From: Ponticaulis sp. | Lineage (GTDB): Bacteria; Pseudomonadota; Alphaproteobacteria; Caulobacterales; Hyphomonadaceae | Direction of reading: 5' to 3' | NCBI GenBank assembly: GCA_002701295.1 | Contig: NZUJ01000043.1 | Span: 1-43,450 of the forward strand | DNA length: 43,450 nucleotides | Shown here: piece after piece, positions 27,707-37,268 of the stretch | Numbering within the stretch: the stretch's first letter is position 1 | Layout of the letters: each line of letters starts with the position of its first letter | Position numbers and translations under genes: made by a program | Notes under the pieces: generated by a model | Told to the model about the DNA's origin: nothing | What the model saw: only the letters and a program-made list of their open reading frames with translations | Databases searched by the model: none

Positions 27707-30700
27707 TCAGACCATTCCTTCAAAACTTTGAAGCGCATTCGACAGCGTATCTTTCTTGTCCTGATAGTCCGACAGTCTCTCTTTTTGTTCTTCGATCACT
27801 TCAGCAGGAGCCTTGGAAATGAATTTCTCATTGCCCAGCTTTTTGTTGATCGTATCGATTTCCTTGTCGATTTTACCGATTTCTTTGGTCAACCGAGCGA
27901 TCTCAGCAGGAATATCGAGGGCATCGCTCACGATGAGCGCTGCACGTGTTCCTTTGTGAGCGAATGACACAGAACCATCAGGCGGGGTCGGCTCAAACGC
28001 GATCATTTCAAGACGCGCAAGTTGCTGGATCAATGGCGCATAGGCATTCGAAATCCTCATGGCCTCTGCGTCTGCACCAACAAGTGCCAGACGTAGTTTT
28101 GCACCGGCCGGGACGTTCAGATCACCTCTCAAACCGCGGACTTCAGAAATAAATCCGATGACCCACTCAATTTCATCCGACGCTGCCTCGTTGATATGGC
28201 TGTCACTATACATTGGCCATTCTGCCAGCATCAGGAAACCGTCACGACCGGGCCCAAACTCAGCAATCTGATCCCAGAGCTCTTCTGTGATGAACGGCAT
28301 AAACGGGTGCAAAATTTTCAGGGTCTCGTCCAGCACCCATGCTGCTGTCTGACGGGTTTCGGCCTTGGCGTCATCATTCTCACCGTTCAGAAGCGGTTTG
28401 ATGAGTTCCAGATACCAGTCGCAGAACGTGTTCCAGATGAACCGGTAGCAAGCCATGCTGGCATCATTGAATCGATACCCCTCAAGCGCGTCTGTCACTT
28501 TCTGACTGGTCAGCGCAAGTTCACCGACGATCCATTGATTGATTGGCTGTTTCAATGCCGCAGGATCGAATTTCGCAGGTTCCCACAAGACGCATTCATT
28601 CATCTGGCAGAAACGTGCAGCATTCCAGAGCTTTGTGCCAAAGTTCCGATAGCCTTCAATCCGTTTCACATCGAGGCGGATATCCCTGCCCTGTGCCGCC
28701 TGACTGGCAAGCGTGAAACGAAGTGCGTCTGCACCGTAGGCCGGAATGCCGTCTGGGAACTGCTTCTTGGTTTTCTGTTCGATCTGTTTGAGGCGGTTTT
28801 TGTCTGTCGTTCGCGCATCTTTCAGGCGCTTTTCAACGAGCGTCTCCAGTTCACAACCATCGATCAGATCAATCGGGTCAAGCACATTGCCTTCAGACTT
28901 CGACATCTTCTTGCCGTTCTCATCGAGAACCAGCGCGTGAATGAAAACATCCTTGAACGGCACTTCGCCCAGGAACTTGATCCCCATCATCATCATTCGG
29001 GCGACCCAGAAGAAGATAATGTCAAACGCGGTGATCAGAACCGCACCCGGATAGAACGCATTCATTTCCGGTGTCTTATCCGGCCAGCCAAGCGTTGAAT
29101 ACGGCCACAGCGCCGACGAGAACCAAGTATCGAGGACGTCTTCATCGCGGTAAATGGGCAATGAGCCAGAATGGTTTGATTCACCCGAAAATGAGCGCTT
29201 CTTTGCTTCCTCTTCGCTCAATACAACCACTGCTCCAGATGCGTCGAACTCCGGGTCAGCGGCTTGATAATACGCCTCAAATTGTTCAATGGCCTCTTCC
29301 TCGGAATCAGCCACGATGATCTTGCCGAATGAATCAAAATCGTATTCTCCGCAATCTGACTCATCGCTGTGAATTATTGCGTGCCCGTACCACGCAGGTA
29401 TCCGATGCCCCCACCAGAGCTGGCGTGAAATGCACCAGGGCTCAATGTTTTCAAGCCATTGGAAGTAGGTCTTAGACCAGTTCTCCGGCACAAAATCGGT
29501 GTCACCCTTGCGAACGGCTTCGAGAGCGGGCTCGGCAAGCGTCTTCGCATCGACATACCATTGGTCGGTGAGCATAGGCTCGATGACGACGCCGGAACGA
29601 TCACCGAACGGCTGGCTCATCTTATTGTTTTCAATGAGCGGCCGGGCGTTACCCTCATCGTCAGTGATGACGACTGCAAGGCCTTCAGCAGTGACCGACT
29701 CGACGACACGTTTCCGGCATTCATAACGATCCAGACCGCGAAGGTCTTCCGGTACGAGATTGACGTTCGAAACATCCATGTCAGACGACCGGTCTGGATG
29801 GCTGGCAAGGTCACCTGCAATCTTCGCGGACTCCTCATAAGTAAGTCCGTCTGTCCGCATGCGCGCGGTTTCATCCATGAGCGCGTAGAGCGGGATATTA
29901 TTCCGCTTGGCGACGCCGTAATCGTTGAAATCGTGCGCACCCGTAATCTTCACCGCGCCAGACCCGAAATCCGGATCCGGATAGTCATCAGTAATGATTG
30001 GAATCAGACGACGGCTTTCCTTCGGCCCGACGGGGATTTCACACAACTTACCGACAATCGGCGCATAGCGCTCATCTTTGGTATGAACGGCTACCGCGCC
30101 ATCACCGAGCATGGTTTCAGGACGCGTTGTCGCGATCGAGATATAGTCCCGCTCTTCTTTGAAGGTGACGTTTCCGTCCTCATCCTTCTCGACATAGGTA
30201 TAAGTCGCACCACCCGCGAGCGGATATTTGAAGTGCCACATATGCCCGTCGACATCGCGGTTCTCGACTTCAAGATCAGAAATCGCCGTCTGGAAATGCG
30301 GATCCCAGTTTACAAGCCGCTTGTCGCGATAGATGAGCCCCTCATTGTAGAGGTCGATGAAGGTCTTGAGGACTGCCTTGGAAAGCCCCTCATCCATGGT
30401 GAAACGCTCGCGCGACCAGTCACATGACGAACCCAGGCGCTTATCCTGTTCCAGGATCTTACCACCCGATTCGTGTTTCCACTCCCAAACCTTGTCGATG
30501 AAGCCTTCACGGCCGAGCGAACGACGGTCCTGGTTGCCTTCTGCTGCGAGTTTGCGTTCGACCACCATCTGCGTGGCGATGCCGGCATGGTCCGTGCCAG
30601 GCTGCCAGAGAACATTCTTGCCGCGCATTCGCTCGAACCGGATCAACACATCCTGAAGAGTGTGATTAAGCGCATGCCCCATATGCAGAACGCCCGTGAC

Positions 30701-30832
30701 GTTCGGCGGCGGAATGACAATACAATAGGGCTGAGCGCTCGTATCCATTGATGGCTGAAAGGCATTTGCCTCTTCCCAGCGTTTATAGATTTTCTGTTCA
30801 GCGTCGGCGGGAGAAAAATGTTGATCGATCAT
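27707..30832 (-). CDS. valS: Valine--tRNA ligase
   Basis: Class I synthetase charging tRNA-Val, with an editing domain that clears Thr-tRNA-Val. The HIGH-type motif is PPPNVTGVLHMGHALNHT near residue 45, and KMSKSEGNVLDP is the second signature. The CP1 editing domain includes TTRPETMLGD. The C-terminal coiled-coil arm of about 60 residues (from ARLTKEIGKIDKEIDTINKK) is typical of ValRS. The chosen start is ATG 30832 (1041 residues); an in-frame GTG 9 bases upstream is also possible. Its promoter must lie in the 73-base gap after the popZ stop, or transcription comes through from popZ. Confidence 0.98.
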   Translation of the reverse strand: MIDQHFSPADAEQKIYKRWEEANAFQPSMDTSAQPYCIVIPPPNVTGVLHMGHALNHTLQDVLIRFERMRGKNVLWQPGTDHAGIATQMVVERKLAAEGNQDRRSLGREGFIDKVWEWKHESGGKILEQDKRLGSSCDWSRERFTMDEGLSKAVLKTFIDLYNEGLIYRDKRLVNWDPHFQTAISDLEVENRDVDGHMWHFKYPLAGGATYTYVEKDEDGNVTFKEERDYISIATTRPETMLGDGAVAVHTKDERYAPIVGKLCEIPVGPKESRRLIPIITDDYPDPDFGSGAVKITGAHDFNDYGVAKRNNIPLYALMDETARMRTDGLTYEESAKIAGDLASHPDRSSDMDVSNVNLVPEDLRGLDRYECRKRVVESVTAEGLAVVITDDEGNARPLIENNKMSQPFGDRSGVVIEPMLTDQWYVDAKTLAEPALEAVRKGDTDFVPENWSKTYFQWLENIEPWCISRQLWWGHRIPAWYGHAIIHSDESDCGEYDFDSFGKIIVADSEEEAIEQFEAYYQAADPEFDASGAVVVLSEEEAKKRSFSGESNHSGSLPIYRDEDVLDTWFSSALWPYSTLGWPDKTPEMNAFYPGAVLITAFDIIFFWVARMMMMGIKFLGEVPFKDVFIHALVLDENGKKMSKSEGNVLDPIDLIDGCELETLVEKRLKDARTTDKNRLKQIEQKTKKQFPDGIPAYGADALRFTLASQAAQGRDIRLDVKRIEGYRNFGTKLWNAARFCQMNECVLWEPAKFDPAALKQPINQWIVGELALTSQKVTDALEGYRFNDASMACYRFIWNTFCDWYLELIKPLLNGENDDAKAETRQTAAWVLDETLKILHPFMPFITEELWDQIAEFGPGRDGFLMLAEWPMYSDSHINEAASDEIEWVIGFISEVRGLRGDLNVPAGAKLRLALVGADAEAMRISNAYAPLIQQLARLEMIAFEPTPPDGSVSFAHKGTRAALIVSDALDIPAEIARLTKEIGKIDKEIDTINKKLGNEKFISKAPAEVIEEQKERLSDYQDKKDTLSNALQSFEGMV

Positions 30833-30840
30833 GGGGTCCA

Positions 30841-30874
30841 CAAAAACGAAAAAGCGCGCCTGTCCTAGCGCGCT
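30841..30874 (-). terminator. Rho-independent terminator after popZ
   Basis: On the minus strand AGCGCGC (30868-30874) pairs with GCGCGCT (30853-30859) around an 8-base loop, followed by TTTTTCGTTTTTG. It lies 32 bases after the popZ stop and directly before the valS start, so it should limit read-through from popZ into valS. Confidence 0.75.
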
Positions 30875-30905
30875 CGTTCAGATAAATCGAGATGCAGAAC
30901 GAAGT

Positions 30906-31454
30906 TTAACGCGCCATTCGGCTGATACGTTTCACTTCTTCTTCTACTTTGGCTTCGACAATGCCCTGAAGGTTCTCATTGAGCCACTCTTTCAGCATTG
31001 GTCGCAGCATTTCGCGGACCATGGATTCAAGAGTTGTATCTGATGAAATAGCCATACTGCCCATGAGTTTACCGAGCGCACCAGCTGCGCCCCCCGCGAC
31101 AGCATCTTCAATAAGTTTATCATCGTCTTCTGCAAAACTTGGTTTCGGTTCTGCACGCGCGATGACCGGCTCAGGCTCCGGCTCGGGAAAAGGTTCTGGC
31201 TCTGGTTCGAATTCAGGTTCATCTACAGCAACCAGATCATCATCTTCAAAGTCTGGCTCAGGCGGCGCAACCTCTTCGAAGGATTCCATCACGTCTTCAG
31301 GCTCATCGACGACTTCTTCGAGATCGAGAATATCTTCTTCGGCTGCAGGTTCTGCTGGCGCAGCCTCCACCTCATCGTCCTCTGAGATGATTTTACGAAT
31401 CGACGCCAGAATTTCTTCCATTGTCGGTTCTTGTTGAGCTTCGTCGGCTGCCAT
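30906..31454 (-). CDS. popZ: Polar organising protein PopZ
   Basis: Forms a cytoplasmic polar condensate that tethers the chromosome origin through ParB and recruits cell-cycle proteins, as known in Caulobacter. The N-terminal client-binding helix EPTMEEILASIRKIISEDD (residues 9-27) is nearly identical in character to Caulobacter PopZ. An acidic Pro/Glu/Asp-rich linker (about 28-100, with runs of Glu-Pro) follows. The C-terminal assembly helices include LESMVREMLRPMLKEWLNEN and VEAKVEEEVKRISR. It has 182 residues. It lies beside valS, as in Caulobacter. A CtrA-like site lies 90 bases upstream. The family is also labelled DUF2497. Confidence 0.93.
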   Translation of the reverse strand: MAADEAQQEPTMEEILASIRKIISEDDEVEAAPAEPAAEEDILDLEEVVDEPEDVMESFEEVAPPEPDFEDDDLVAVDEPEFEPEPEPFPEPEPEPVIARAEPKPSFAEDDDKLIEDAVAGGAAGALGKLMGSMAISSDTTLESMVREMLRPMLKEWLNENLQGIVEAKVEEEVKRISRMAR

Positions 31455-31543
31455 TTTTAGTATCCCGATACTGGTGCAGATACGATTGTGTCGCGAATCA
31501 ATAACTATCCGCTTCAGTTCAGCAGTATACTTTTCTGGTTTGG

Positions 31544-31558
31544 ATAACGTAAGGTTAA
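31544..31558. promoter_or_regulatory. Candidate CtrA-type site upstream of popZ
   Basis: ATAA (31544-31547), 7 bases, TTAA (31555-31558): one base from TTAA-N7-TTAA. On the popZ strand it reads TTAA-N7-TTAT, 90 bases before the popZ start. The rest of the 252-base gap (31455-31706) shows no gene; a weak AAAAGC/GCTTTT hairpin overlaps the stop of the neighbouring gene. Chance occurrence is possible. Confidence 0.28.
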
Positions 31559-31706
31559 AGCGCCTTCACCAATCCAGTAAGTATTCCGCGCAAAAACGGT
31601 GTATTTTCATCGCAAGACTAAACATTGTTTTCGTGCGTAAGCAAACATCGAGTGCAGAATGCTCACCTGAAACGCGAAAACGCCTGCGCCAAAAGCACCC
31701 CGGCTT

Positions 31707-32351
31707 TTAGAACGCGAAACCCACTTCCTTTCGGACCTCCGGCAAGCTCGGCGGCGTGCAGTTGAATTCCGTATGGTAGGAAACCGACTTCGCGGATTTC
31801 GTATAAACGCGAACTTCACCGTTCTTCTCGTTTCCAACGACAACGCCTAGCCGACCACCCGGAGCCAGTTGCTCCAGCCAGGCATCAGGCACGTATTCAA
31901 CGAGACCGTTTACCAGAATGACATTGTAAGGCGCTTCAGGCGGATGGCCATTCAGAAGGTCACCCGTTACAAATGCAACGCGATCAATTCCAGCCGACAA
32001 AAGTGCGTCCGACGCCTTATCAGCAACGTCCGGGTTCTGATCTAGCGCAATAACGGTATCTGCCAGCTCATTCAGCAAAGAGGCAGAATACCCTTCTCCG
32101 GCGCCGATCACGAGAGCGAGATCTGTCGCGCGAACTTCCAGGGCCTGCAAAAGTTTCGAGAGATCTCTTGCAAGCCAGAAGTGACGCCCCTCAACGGTCG
32201 GCAATTCAATTTCGGAGTAAGCAATGTCTTGCTGCGCCTTTGGCAGATAAAATTCCCGCGGCACCTTCAGAAAAGCAGCGATGACACGATCATCAGTGAC
32301 GTCGTTCGGTTTGATCTGGGAATCAACCATTCTCTTGCGGGCTAGGGACAT
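31707..32351 (-). CDS. Degenerate protein-isoaspartate methyltransferase-like protein
   Basis: A second member of the PIMT family. The N-terminus (SLARKRMVDSQIKPNDVTDDRV...) and PREFYLPKAQQDIAYSEIEL align in character with PIMTs, and a SAM-type glycine loop is recognisable as LVIGAGEGYSASLL. The substrate loop with its conserved QTIS.P motif is replaced by VEGRHFWLARDL. It is therefore probably not an isoaspartate repair enzyme, though SAM binding may persist. In Caulobacter a similar gene sits with tolC and popZ; tolC is absent here. It has 214 residues from ATG 32351; a GTG two codons earlier is an alternative. Confidence 0.85.
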   Translation of the reverse strand: MSLARKRMVDSQIKPNDVTDDRVIAAFLKVPREFYLPKAQQDIAYSEIELPTVEGRHFWLARDLSKLLQALEVRATDLALVIGAGEGYSASLLNELADTVIALDQNPDVADKASDALLSAGIDRVAFVTGDLLNGHPPEAPYNVILVNGLVEYVPDAWLEQLAPGGRLGVVVGNEKNGEVRVYTKSAKSVSYHTEFNCTPPSLPEVRKEVGFAF

Positions 32352-32518
32352 ATCCACGGTGCTGACCTCGTGCAGTTTGCAATTCTCGGCATCATATCTG
32401 CCGGGATTAAGATCATTCTATCGTGTCTGACAATCCATAACAGTCGTAAAGTTTGTGCGAACCCGTATTTTGCATTGACGTCGGTGCACAAATTGACCAT
32501 GTAACGCGTCTTGTTTCA

Positions 32519-32592
32519 GGCCCTGTGGCGGAGTGGTGACGCAGCGGATTGCAAATCCGTGTACCCCGGTTCGAGTCCGGGCGGGGCCTCCA
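32519..32592 (+). tRNA. tRNA-Cys (GCA)
   Basis: A 74-base cloverleaf including an encoded CCA. The acceptor arms GGCCCTG and CGGGGCC pair, with one wobble. The discriminator base is T, as expected for tRNA-Cys. The anticodon GCA is at 32551-32553 in a 7-base loop (TTGCAAA), and the T-arm has GGTTCGAGTCC. A strong terminator lies 136 bases downstream. Confidence 0.97.
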
Positions 32593-32727
32593 GAAACCTT
32601 TCCCAAAATATTCACCAAAAATTCGCGCGTAACGAACTGGCAATTATCGTTTACGCGCCGTTAACGGAATCGTGGGAATTAATAATTGTCTTCTCCTTGA
32701 AGACACCCCACCATCACCCAACGCCTC

Positions 32728-32756
32728 GGCGGGAGTTCGCTCCCGCCATTTTTTTT
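32728..32756 (+). terminator. Rho-independent terminator after tRNA-Cys
   Basis: An 8-base-pair perfect stem (GGCGGGAG at 32728-32735, CTCCCGCC at 32740-32747) is closed by a TTCG tetraloop and followed by A and eight Ts. It is the only clear feature in the 230 bases between the two tRNA genes, so the tRNAs are probably separate transcription units. Confidence 0.92.
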
Positions 32757-32822
32757 GCAGATTGATGAATTTCGGGTTTGACGAGTGATTTCCCGCTCGT
32801 TATATCCGCCCCTCTACATTGT

Positions 32823-32898
32823 TCCGCGATAGCTCAGTTGGTAGAGCAGGCGACTGTTAATCGCCCGGTCGTAGGTTCGAGTCCTACTCGCGGAGCCA
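32823..32898 (+). tRNA. tRNA-Asn (GTT)
   Basis: A 76-base cloverleaf with encoded CCA. The acceptor arms TCCGCGA and TCGCGGA pair fully, with discriminator G. The D-arm has AGCTCAGTTGGTAGAGC, the anticodon GTT is at 32856-32858 and the T-loop has GTTCGAGTC. Ends 38 bases before the convergent sugar porter gene. Confidence 0.98.
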
Positions 32899-32936
32899 CT
32901 CTTCCCTTTCAGGCAATCCAACACCACAGACAGGCC

Positions 32937-34433
32937 TCAGCTTGTCATGTCTTCGAGTTCACGTCCGCGTGTCTCTCGCACCCAGACCAGCACGAACATC
33001 AGCGACAGGGCTGCACACACAGCATAGAAGCCGTATGCGCCCGTCAGACCGATACCACGCAGGCCCAGCATTATGGGGAATGTCAGAGTGATTGCGAAAT
33101 TGGCGATCCACTGCATAAATCCAGAGACGGCCAAGCCAGATCCGCGAACCTGATTCGGAAACATTTCTCCGAGCATGACCCAGACCACGGGGCCCCAGGA
33201 AAAATTGAAGAAGACAACATAGGCCAGAGCCGAAACGAGAGCAAACTGACCTATCGCTGGTGCGAGATCAACGATGTTCGAGGTCAAAACGGTCTGTTCT
33301 GTAAATTCGGTGCCATTCGCCAATACAGTGCCAGCGGCGATCACATCCCCAGCGAAATAAGCTGTCCCTGTTGAAAAGGCCCATGCAAGCGCACCGAGTG
33401 TAATCGTCATCCCGACTGACCCGATGAGCAGCAAAGGCTTTCGACCAATACGGTCAATCATGAGAAGCGCCGCAACCACCGACAGTATCGACAGCCCACC
33501 AGAGAGAACATTCTGCATCAAAGCATTCTCTTCCGTGAAGCCAGCGGCCTGCCAGAGCACGGCTCCGTAGTAAAAGATGACATTAATCCCGACGAATTGC
33601 TGAAATACACCCAAGCCTATGCCGATCCAGACAACCGGTTTGAATACAGATTTTCCAGCCAGTACGTCGCTGAAGCTTGGCTTGTGATCGCTTTCCAGCG
33701 ATTGTTCGATTTCAGCAATTTTTGCCTGTCCCGATTGATCGCCAGCGATTCGCCTCAGCGTTTTCAGCGCTTTGTCACTTCCGTCATTTGCGACGAGATA
33801 ACGCGGACTTTCCGGAATGAAGAAGAGCGCAATCAAAAACACGAACGCTGGTACGAGTTCTATCCAGAACATCCAGCGCCACGCTTCAAATCCCCAGATC
33901 CATTCATTCACGGCAGACCCAGCCGCGTGCGCGATTGCATAATTGGACAGGAAAGCGACAAACAGGCCGGTGATGATGGCAATCTGTTGAATCGTTGCCA
34001 AACGCCCTCTCAGCGCTGCTGGCGCGACTTCGGAGATGTAAGCAGGTGCCATGACACTTGCTGCACCGACACCCAATCCACCGAGAATTCGAAAGACAAT
34101 GAAGGGCCCAGAGGCATCTGCAACGCCAGACCCCCAGGCGCTGATAATAAAACAGATTGCAGCGACGAACATCATGGTTCGACGGCCAAACCTGTCTGAC
34201 AACCAACCCGCGACCGCTGCGCCTAATGCACAGCCGAGCAACATGGATGCAACATTGAATCCCGTCGCAGCATCATTGGACCCGAATGCGCCGGTTAACC
34301 CGTCCACAGTCCCGTTGATCACGCCGCTATCAAAACCAAAGAGAAATCCACCAATTGTCGCGACCAAAGAGATGAGGACGACAAAGCCAATATCCCCTCC
34401 TGGTTTCGAATTAACTGTAGTTTCTGAGCTCAT
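32937..34433 (-). CDS. Sugar porter MFS transporter, probable xylose importer
   Basis: A twelve-span transporter of the sugar porter family (XylE/GLUT type). Family motifs are visible: GFLFGFDSGVINGT in helix 1, DRFGRRTMM after helix 2, the GGLGVGAASVMAPAYISEVAP helix 4-5 region, PESPRYLV after helix 6, QQFVGINVIFYYG in helix 7, and the second-half DRIGRKPLLL. A stretch of about 35 residues between helices 9 and 10 (after YFAGDV) is longer than in XylE. It has 498 residues. A GGGGAGGG ribosome site lies upstream. It follows xylA by 58 bases, so xylose is the likely substrate; proton symport is the family norm. Confidence 0.93.
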   Translation of the reverse strand: MSSETTVNSKPGGDIGFVVLISLVATIGGFLFGFDSGVINGTVDGLTGAFGSNDAATGFNVASMLLGCALGAAVAGWLSDRFGRRTMMFVAAICFIISAWGSGVADASGPFIVFRILGGLGVGAASVMAPAYISEVAPAALRGRLATIQQIAIITGLFVAFLSNYAIAHAAGSAVNEWIWGFEAWRWMFWIELVPAFVFLIALFFIPESPRYLVANDGSDKALKTLRRIAGDQSGQAKIAEIEQSLESDHKPSFSDVLAGKSVFKPVVWIGIGLGVFQQFVGINVIFYYGAVLWQAAGFTEENALMQNVLSGGLSILSVVAALLMIDRIGRKPLLLIGSVGMTITLGALAWAFSTGTAYFAGDVIAAGTVLANGTEFTEQTVLTSNIVDLAPAIGQFALVSALAYVVFFNFSWGPVVWVMLGEMFPNQVRGSGLAVSGFMQWIANFAITLTFPIMLGLRGIGLTGAYGFYAVCAALSLMFVLVWVRETRGRELEDMTS

Positions 34434-34491
34434 AGCGCCCTCCCCGGGTCAAATGCCTTCATAATTTTATTCTCAAATTCAAATTTGCGGA

Positions 34492-35808
34492 TCAGGCCAT
34501 TTGACCGAAGCGATTCTCCAGAAACTCCTGACGTCCAGACTTCGGTTTCGGATCGATGCCATCAGCGACAGTTTTGTCTGCGATGTCTGACAGGCTTGCG
34601 GCCCCCATCATCCATTTTCCGAGCTCGTCGTCCCATCCAGAATAGCGATCCGAAACCAACGCGCTGACATCACCGGCTTCGATCAGTTTCGCTGCACCGA
34701 GAAGACCGCGAGCAAGCGCATCCAAACCACCAATATGGCCATAGAAGAGATCGGCGGCGTCTATGCTCTGACGTCGAACCTTTGCGTCAAAATTGAAGCC
34801 CCCAGTCGTGAAACCTCCGTTTTTGATGATCTGATACATGCTTCGCACGATATCGAGAGGATCATTCCAGAACTGGTCTGTGTCCCACCCGTTTTGTGGG
34901 TCACCCCTATTCGCGTCGATTGACCCAAAGATGCCAAAGGCAAAGGCCATGGCGATTTCATGGTCCATCGGGTTACCCGCGAGAGTCGCGTGATTTGTCT
35001 CCAGATTGACCTTCACTTCGTTTTCGAGGCCATACTTCTGCAGAAAAGCGAATACAGTCGCCGTATCGCGATCATACTGGTGCTTTGTCGGCTCATGAGG
35101 CTTCGGCTCAATGAGCAAAGGCCCCTTAAAACCAATCTTATGCTTGTGTTCTACGGCGAGCGTCAGCAGACGGGCTAGCTGATCCATCTCCCGATTGAGA
35201 TCAGTATTCAAGAGCGTTTCGTAGCCTTCACGACCTCCCCAGAAAACATAATTTTCGCCACCCAGACGCTTGGTCGCATTCATTGCGTGACATACCTGTG
35301 TCGCCGCGCTGGCAAACACTTCAGGGTCCGGGTTTGTGGAAGCGCCCGACATGTAGCGCCGATTGCTGAACACATTTGCCGTACCCCACAGAAGCTTGAG
35401 GCCAGTTTCGTCCTGTTTGCGCTCCAGAACATCCAGAATTGCGGCGAGGTTCTCGACGTGCTCTTTCATATTGGCCGCTGGCGCCATCACGTCGACATCG
35501 TGAAAACAGTAAAACGGAATACCAAGTTTGGAGTAGAATTCGAACGCGACATCTGCCTTTGCTTCGGCCATTTCCTGGCCTTCAAGCTCATGCCAAGGAC
35601 GACGAAATGTTCCTTCGCCGAAAACGTCAAACCCATCCCAACAAAATGTATGCCAATAGCATGCAGCCGGGCGCAGATGGTCTTCCATGCGCTTTCCCAG
35701 CACCAGCTGATCTTTGTCGTAATATTTGAAAGCAAGTGGATTGCTTGATTCTGCACCTTCATACGGAATTTGAGGGATCTCAGCGAAAAACTCAGATGAC
35801 TTGGTCAT
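34492..35808 (-). CDS. xylA: Xylose isomerase
   Basis: Converts D-xylose to D-xylulose. The catalytic His103 and Asp106 lie in FYCFHDVDV. Metal ligands lie in [31 protein letters not shown] and [18 protein letters not shown], and the late block [11 protein letters not shown] is conserved. At 438 residues with this N-terminus it belongs to the class II (E. coli-like, about 440 residues) enzymes. Its start overlaps the xylB stop by 4 bases (ATGA), with AGGACG as ribosome site. Confidence 0.98.
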   Translation of the reverse strand: MTKSSEFFAEIPQIPYEGAESSNPLAFKYYDKDQLVLGKRMEDHLRPAACYWHTFCWDGFDVFGEGTFRRPWHELEGQEMAEAKADVAFEFYSKLGIPFYCFHDVDVMAPAANMKEHVENLAAILDVLERKQDETGLKLLWGTANVFSNRRYMSGASTNPDPEVFASAATQVCHAMNATKRLGGENYVFWGGREGYETLLNTDLNREMDQLARLLTLAVEHKHKIGFKGPLLIEPKPHEPTKHQYDRDTATVFAFLQKYGLENEVKVNLETNHATLAGNPMDHEIAMAFAFGIFGSIDANRGDPQNGWDTDQFWNDPLDIVRSMYQIIKNGGFTTGGFNFDAKVRRQSIDAADLFYGHIGGLDALARGLLGAAKLIEAGDVSALVSDRYSGWDDELGKWMMGAASLSDIADKTVADGIDPKPKSGRQEFLENRFGQMA

Positions 35809-37268
35809 GAAACGTCCTGTTCTGAAAATTCGGATTCAAGTTTGGAGTAGAGCCGACGAAAGCGGTCTTTCTTTTCCGCCAGCGCATCGACATCGTTTTG
35901 GTCGGGGGTGATTTCTGAAATGATGTCGGGCGGCGTACAGACAGCCTCCGCTGGCTCACCGCTGAGCCCGACATGAGCGAGCTTCGCTGCGCCAAATGCC
36001 GGCCCGACCTCGGAATCCTGTCTGTATGACAGCGGCATATTCAGTGCAGCCGACAGAATTCGTCCCCAATAGGCAGATCTGGAACCTCCTCCGATCACGG
36101 TGAGGTTTTCCAGTTTACCGCCAGCTTCTGTGAGCGCGCTCAAACCGTCTGCGAGACCGAAAGACACGCCTTCGAGCACAGCTTGCGCAATAGCAGCTTG
36201 ATCCGTGTCATAATCCACACCGAAAAGAACTCCTCGCGCCATGGGATTGTTATGGGGTGTTCGCTCGCCCGAAAGGTAGGGAAGAAAAACTTCACCACCA
36301 GTGAGGTCGGCATTTTGCTCCGCGCTACGAACAAACTCTCCCGTGTCAGACTGACCAGTCAGACGTGCAGCCCAATCAAGACAACTGGCTGCTGACAACA
36401 TGACTGACATCTGGTGCCAACGCTCTGGAAGCGCGTGACAAAATGCATGGACGCCCGTTTCGGGAGACGGATGACACGCTTTTCCCGCCAGGAATACGAC
36501 ACCAGACGTTCCGAGAGACACAAACGCGCTACCCTCATCAATCACGCCCATGCCAACCGCGCCGGCGGCGTTATCTCCACCGCCCGCTATCACAGGCACA
36601 CCGTCCATCCCCCAGGACGCAGCGACATCTTGTTTTAGCGTGCTGACAATTTCACATCCTTCGAGCAATCTCGGCATTTGGTCTCGAGAGAGCTCACACG
36701 CGGCCAGCATCTCGTCTGACCAGCGACGTTCTGGTACATCGAGCCACATTGTTCCGGAGGCGTCAGACATTTCAGTGGCGAACTCGCCCGTCAATCGAAA
36801 CCCAATATAGTCCTTCGGCAAGAGCACCTTCTCGATACGATCGAAATTCTCGGCCTCATGACGAGCGACCCAAAGCAGTTTGGGCGCTGTGAAACCAGGC
36901 ATGATCAGATTGGCAGTAATCTGCCGTGATCGTGGCTCAAGATTTTCGAGCGCCTTGCACTCTTCCCGGCATCGGCCATCATTCCACAAAATTGCGGGTC
37001 GTATGACCTCATCCGACTTGTCCAGCAGAACTGCACCATGCATCTGACCCGACAATCCAATTGCCTGAACCTTCCGGCGGTTTTCAGAAGAAAGCTTGAG
37101 AACAGACGCCTCTACAGCCTGCCACCAATCTTCAGGTGACTGCTCGGACCATAACGGCCTGGGACGGGAAACGCTTAACGGCGTTGTTGAAGAATCCAGT
37201 ACCGTGTTTTTCTCATCTATGATGACGGTCTTGACGCCTGACGTCCCTATATCAATCCCAAGAAACAC
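35805..37268 (-). CDS. xylB: Xylulokinase
   Basis: Phosphorylates D-xylulose to xylulose 5-phosphate for the pentose phosphate pathway. It is a FGGY-family kinase: the phosphate-1 loop is [14 protein letters not shown] at the N-terminus, and the substrate segment [12 protein letters not shown], the LWNDGR block and the FGGY-type [17 protein letters not shown] follow. The start is GTG 37268, with GGGAGG 11 bases upstream, giving 487 residues as is usual (about 484 in E. coli). An in-frame ATG at 37358 would add 30 basic residues that do not fit the family. First gene of xylB-xylA-porter; no regulator gene is adjacent. Confidence 0.96.
   Translation of the reverse strand: MFLGIDIGTSGVKTVIIDEKNTVLDSSTTPLSVSRPRPLWSEQSPEDWWQAVEASVLKLSSENRRKVQAIGLSGQMHGAVLLDKSDEVIRPAILWNDGRCREECKALENLEPRSRQITANLIMPGFTAPKLLWVARHEAENFDRIEKVLLPKDYIGFRLTGEFATEMSDASGTMWLDVPERRWSDEMLAACELSRDQMPRLLEGCEIVSTLKQDVAASWGMDGVPVIAGGGDNAAGAVGMGVIDEGSAFVSLGTSGVVFLAGKACHPSPETGVHAFCHALPERWHQMSVMLSAASCLDWAARLTGQSDTGEFVRSAEQNADLTGGEVFLPYLSGERTPHNNPMARGVLFGVDYDTDQAAIAQAVLEGVSFGLADGLSALTEAGGKLENLTVIGGGSRSAYWGRILSAALNMPLSYRQDSEVGPAFGAAKLAHVGLSGEPAEAVCTPPDIISEITPDQNDVDALAEKKDRFRRLYSKLESEFSEQDVS

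Noticed and set aside
28196-30427. Long open frames of 300 and 322 codons on the plus strand across valS
   Set aside because: They lie fully antisense to a conserved synthetase, show no recognisable domain, and reflect codon bias of valS in the opposite frame.
31150-31225. Glu-Pro coding repeat in popZ as a DNA repeat element
   Set aside because: It is explained by the acidic protein linker; it does not recur elsewhere in the window.
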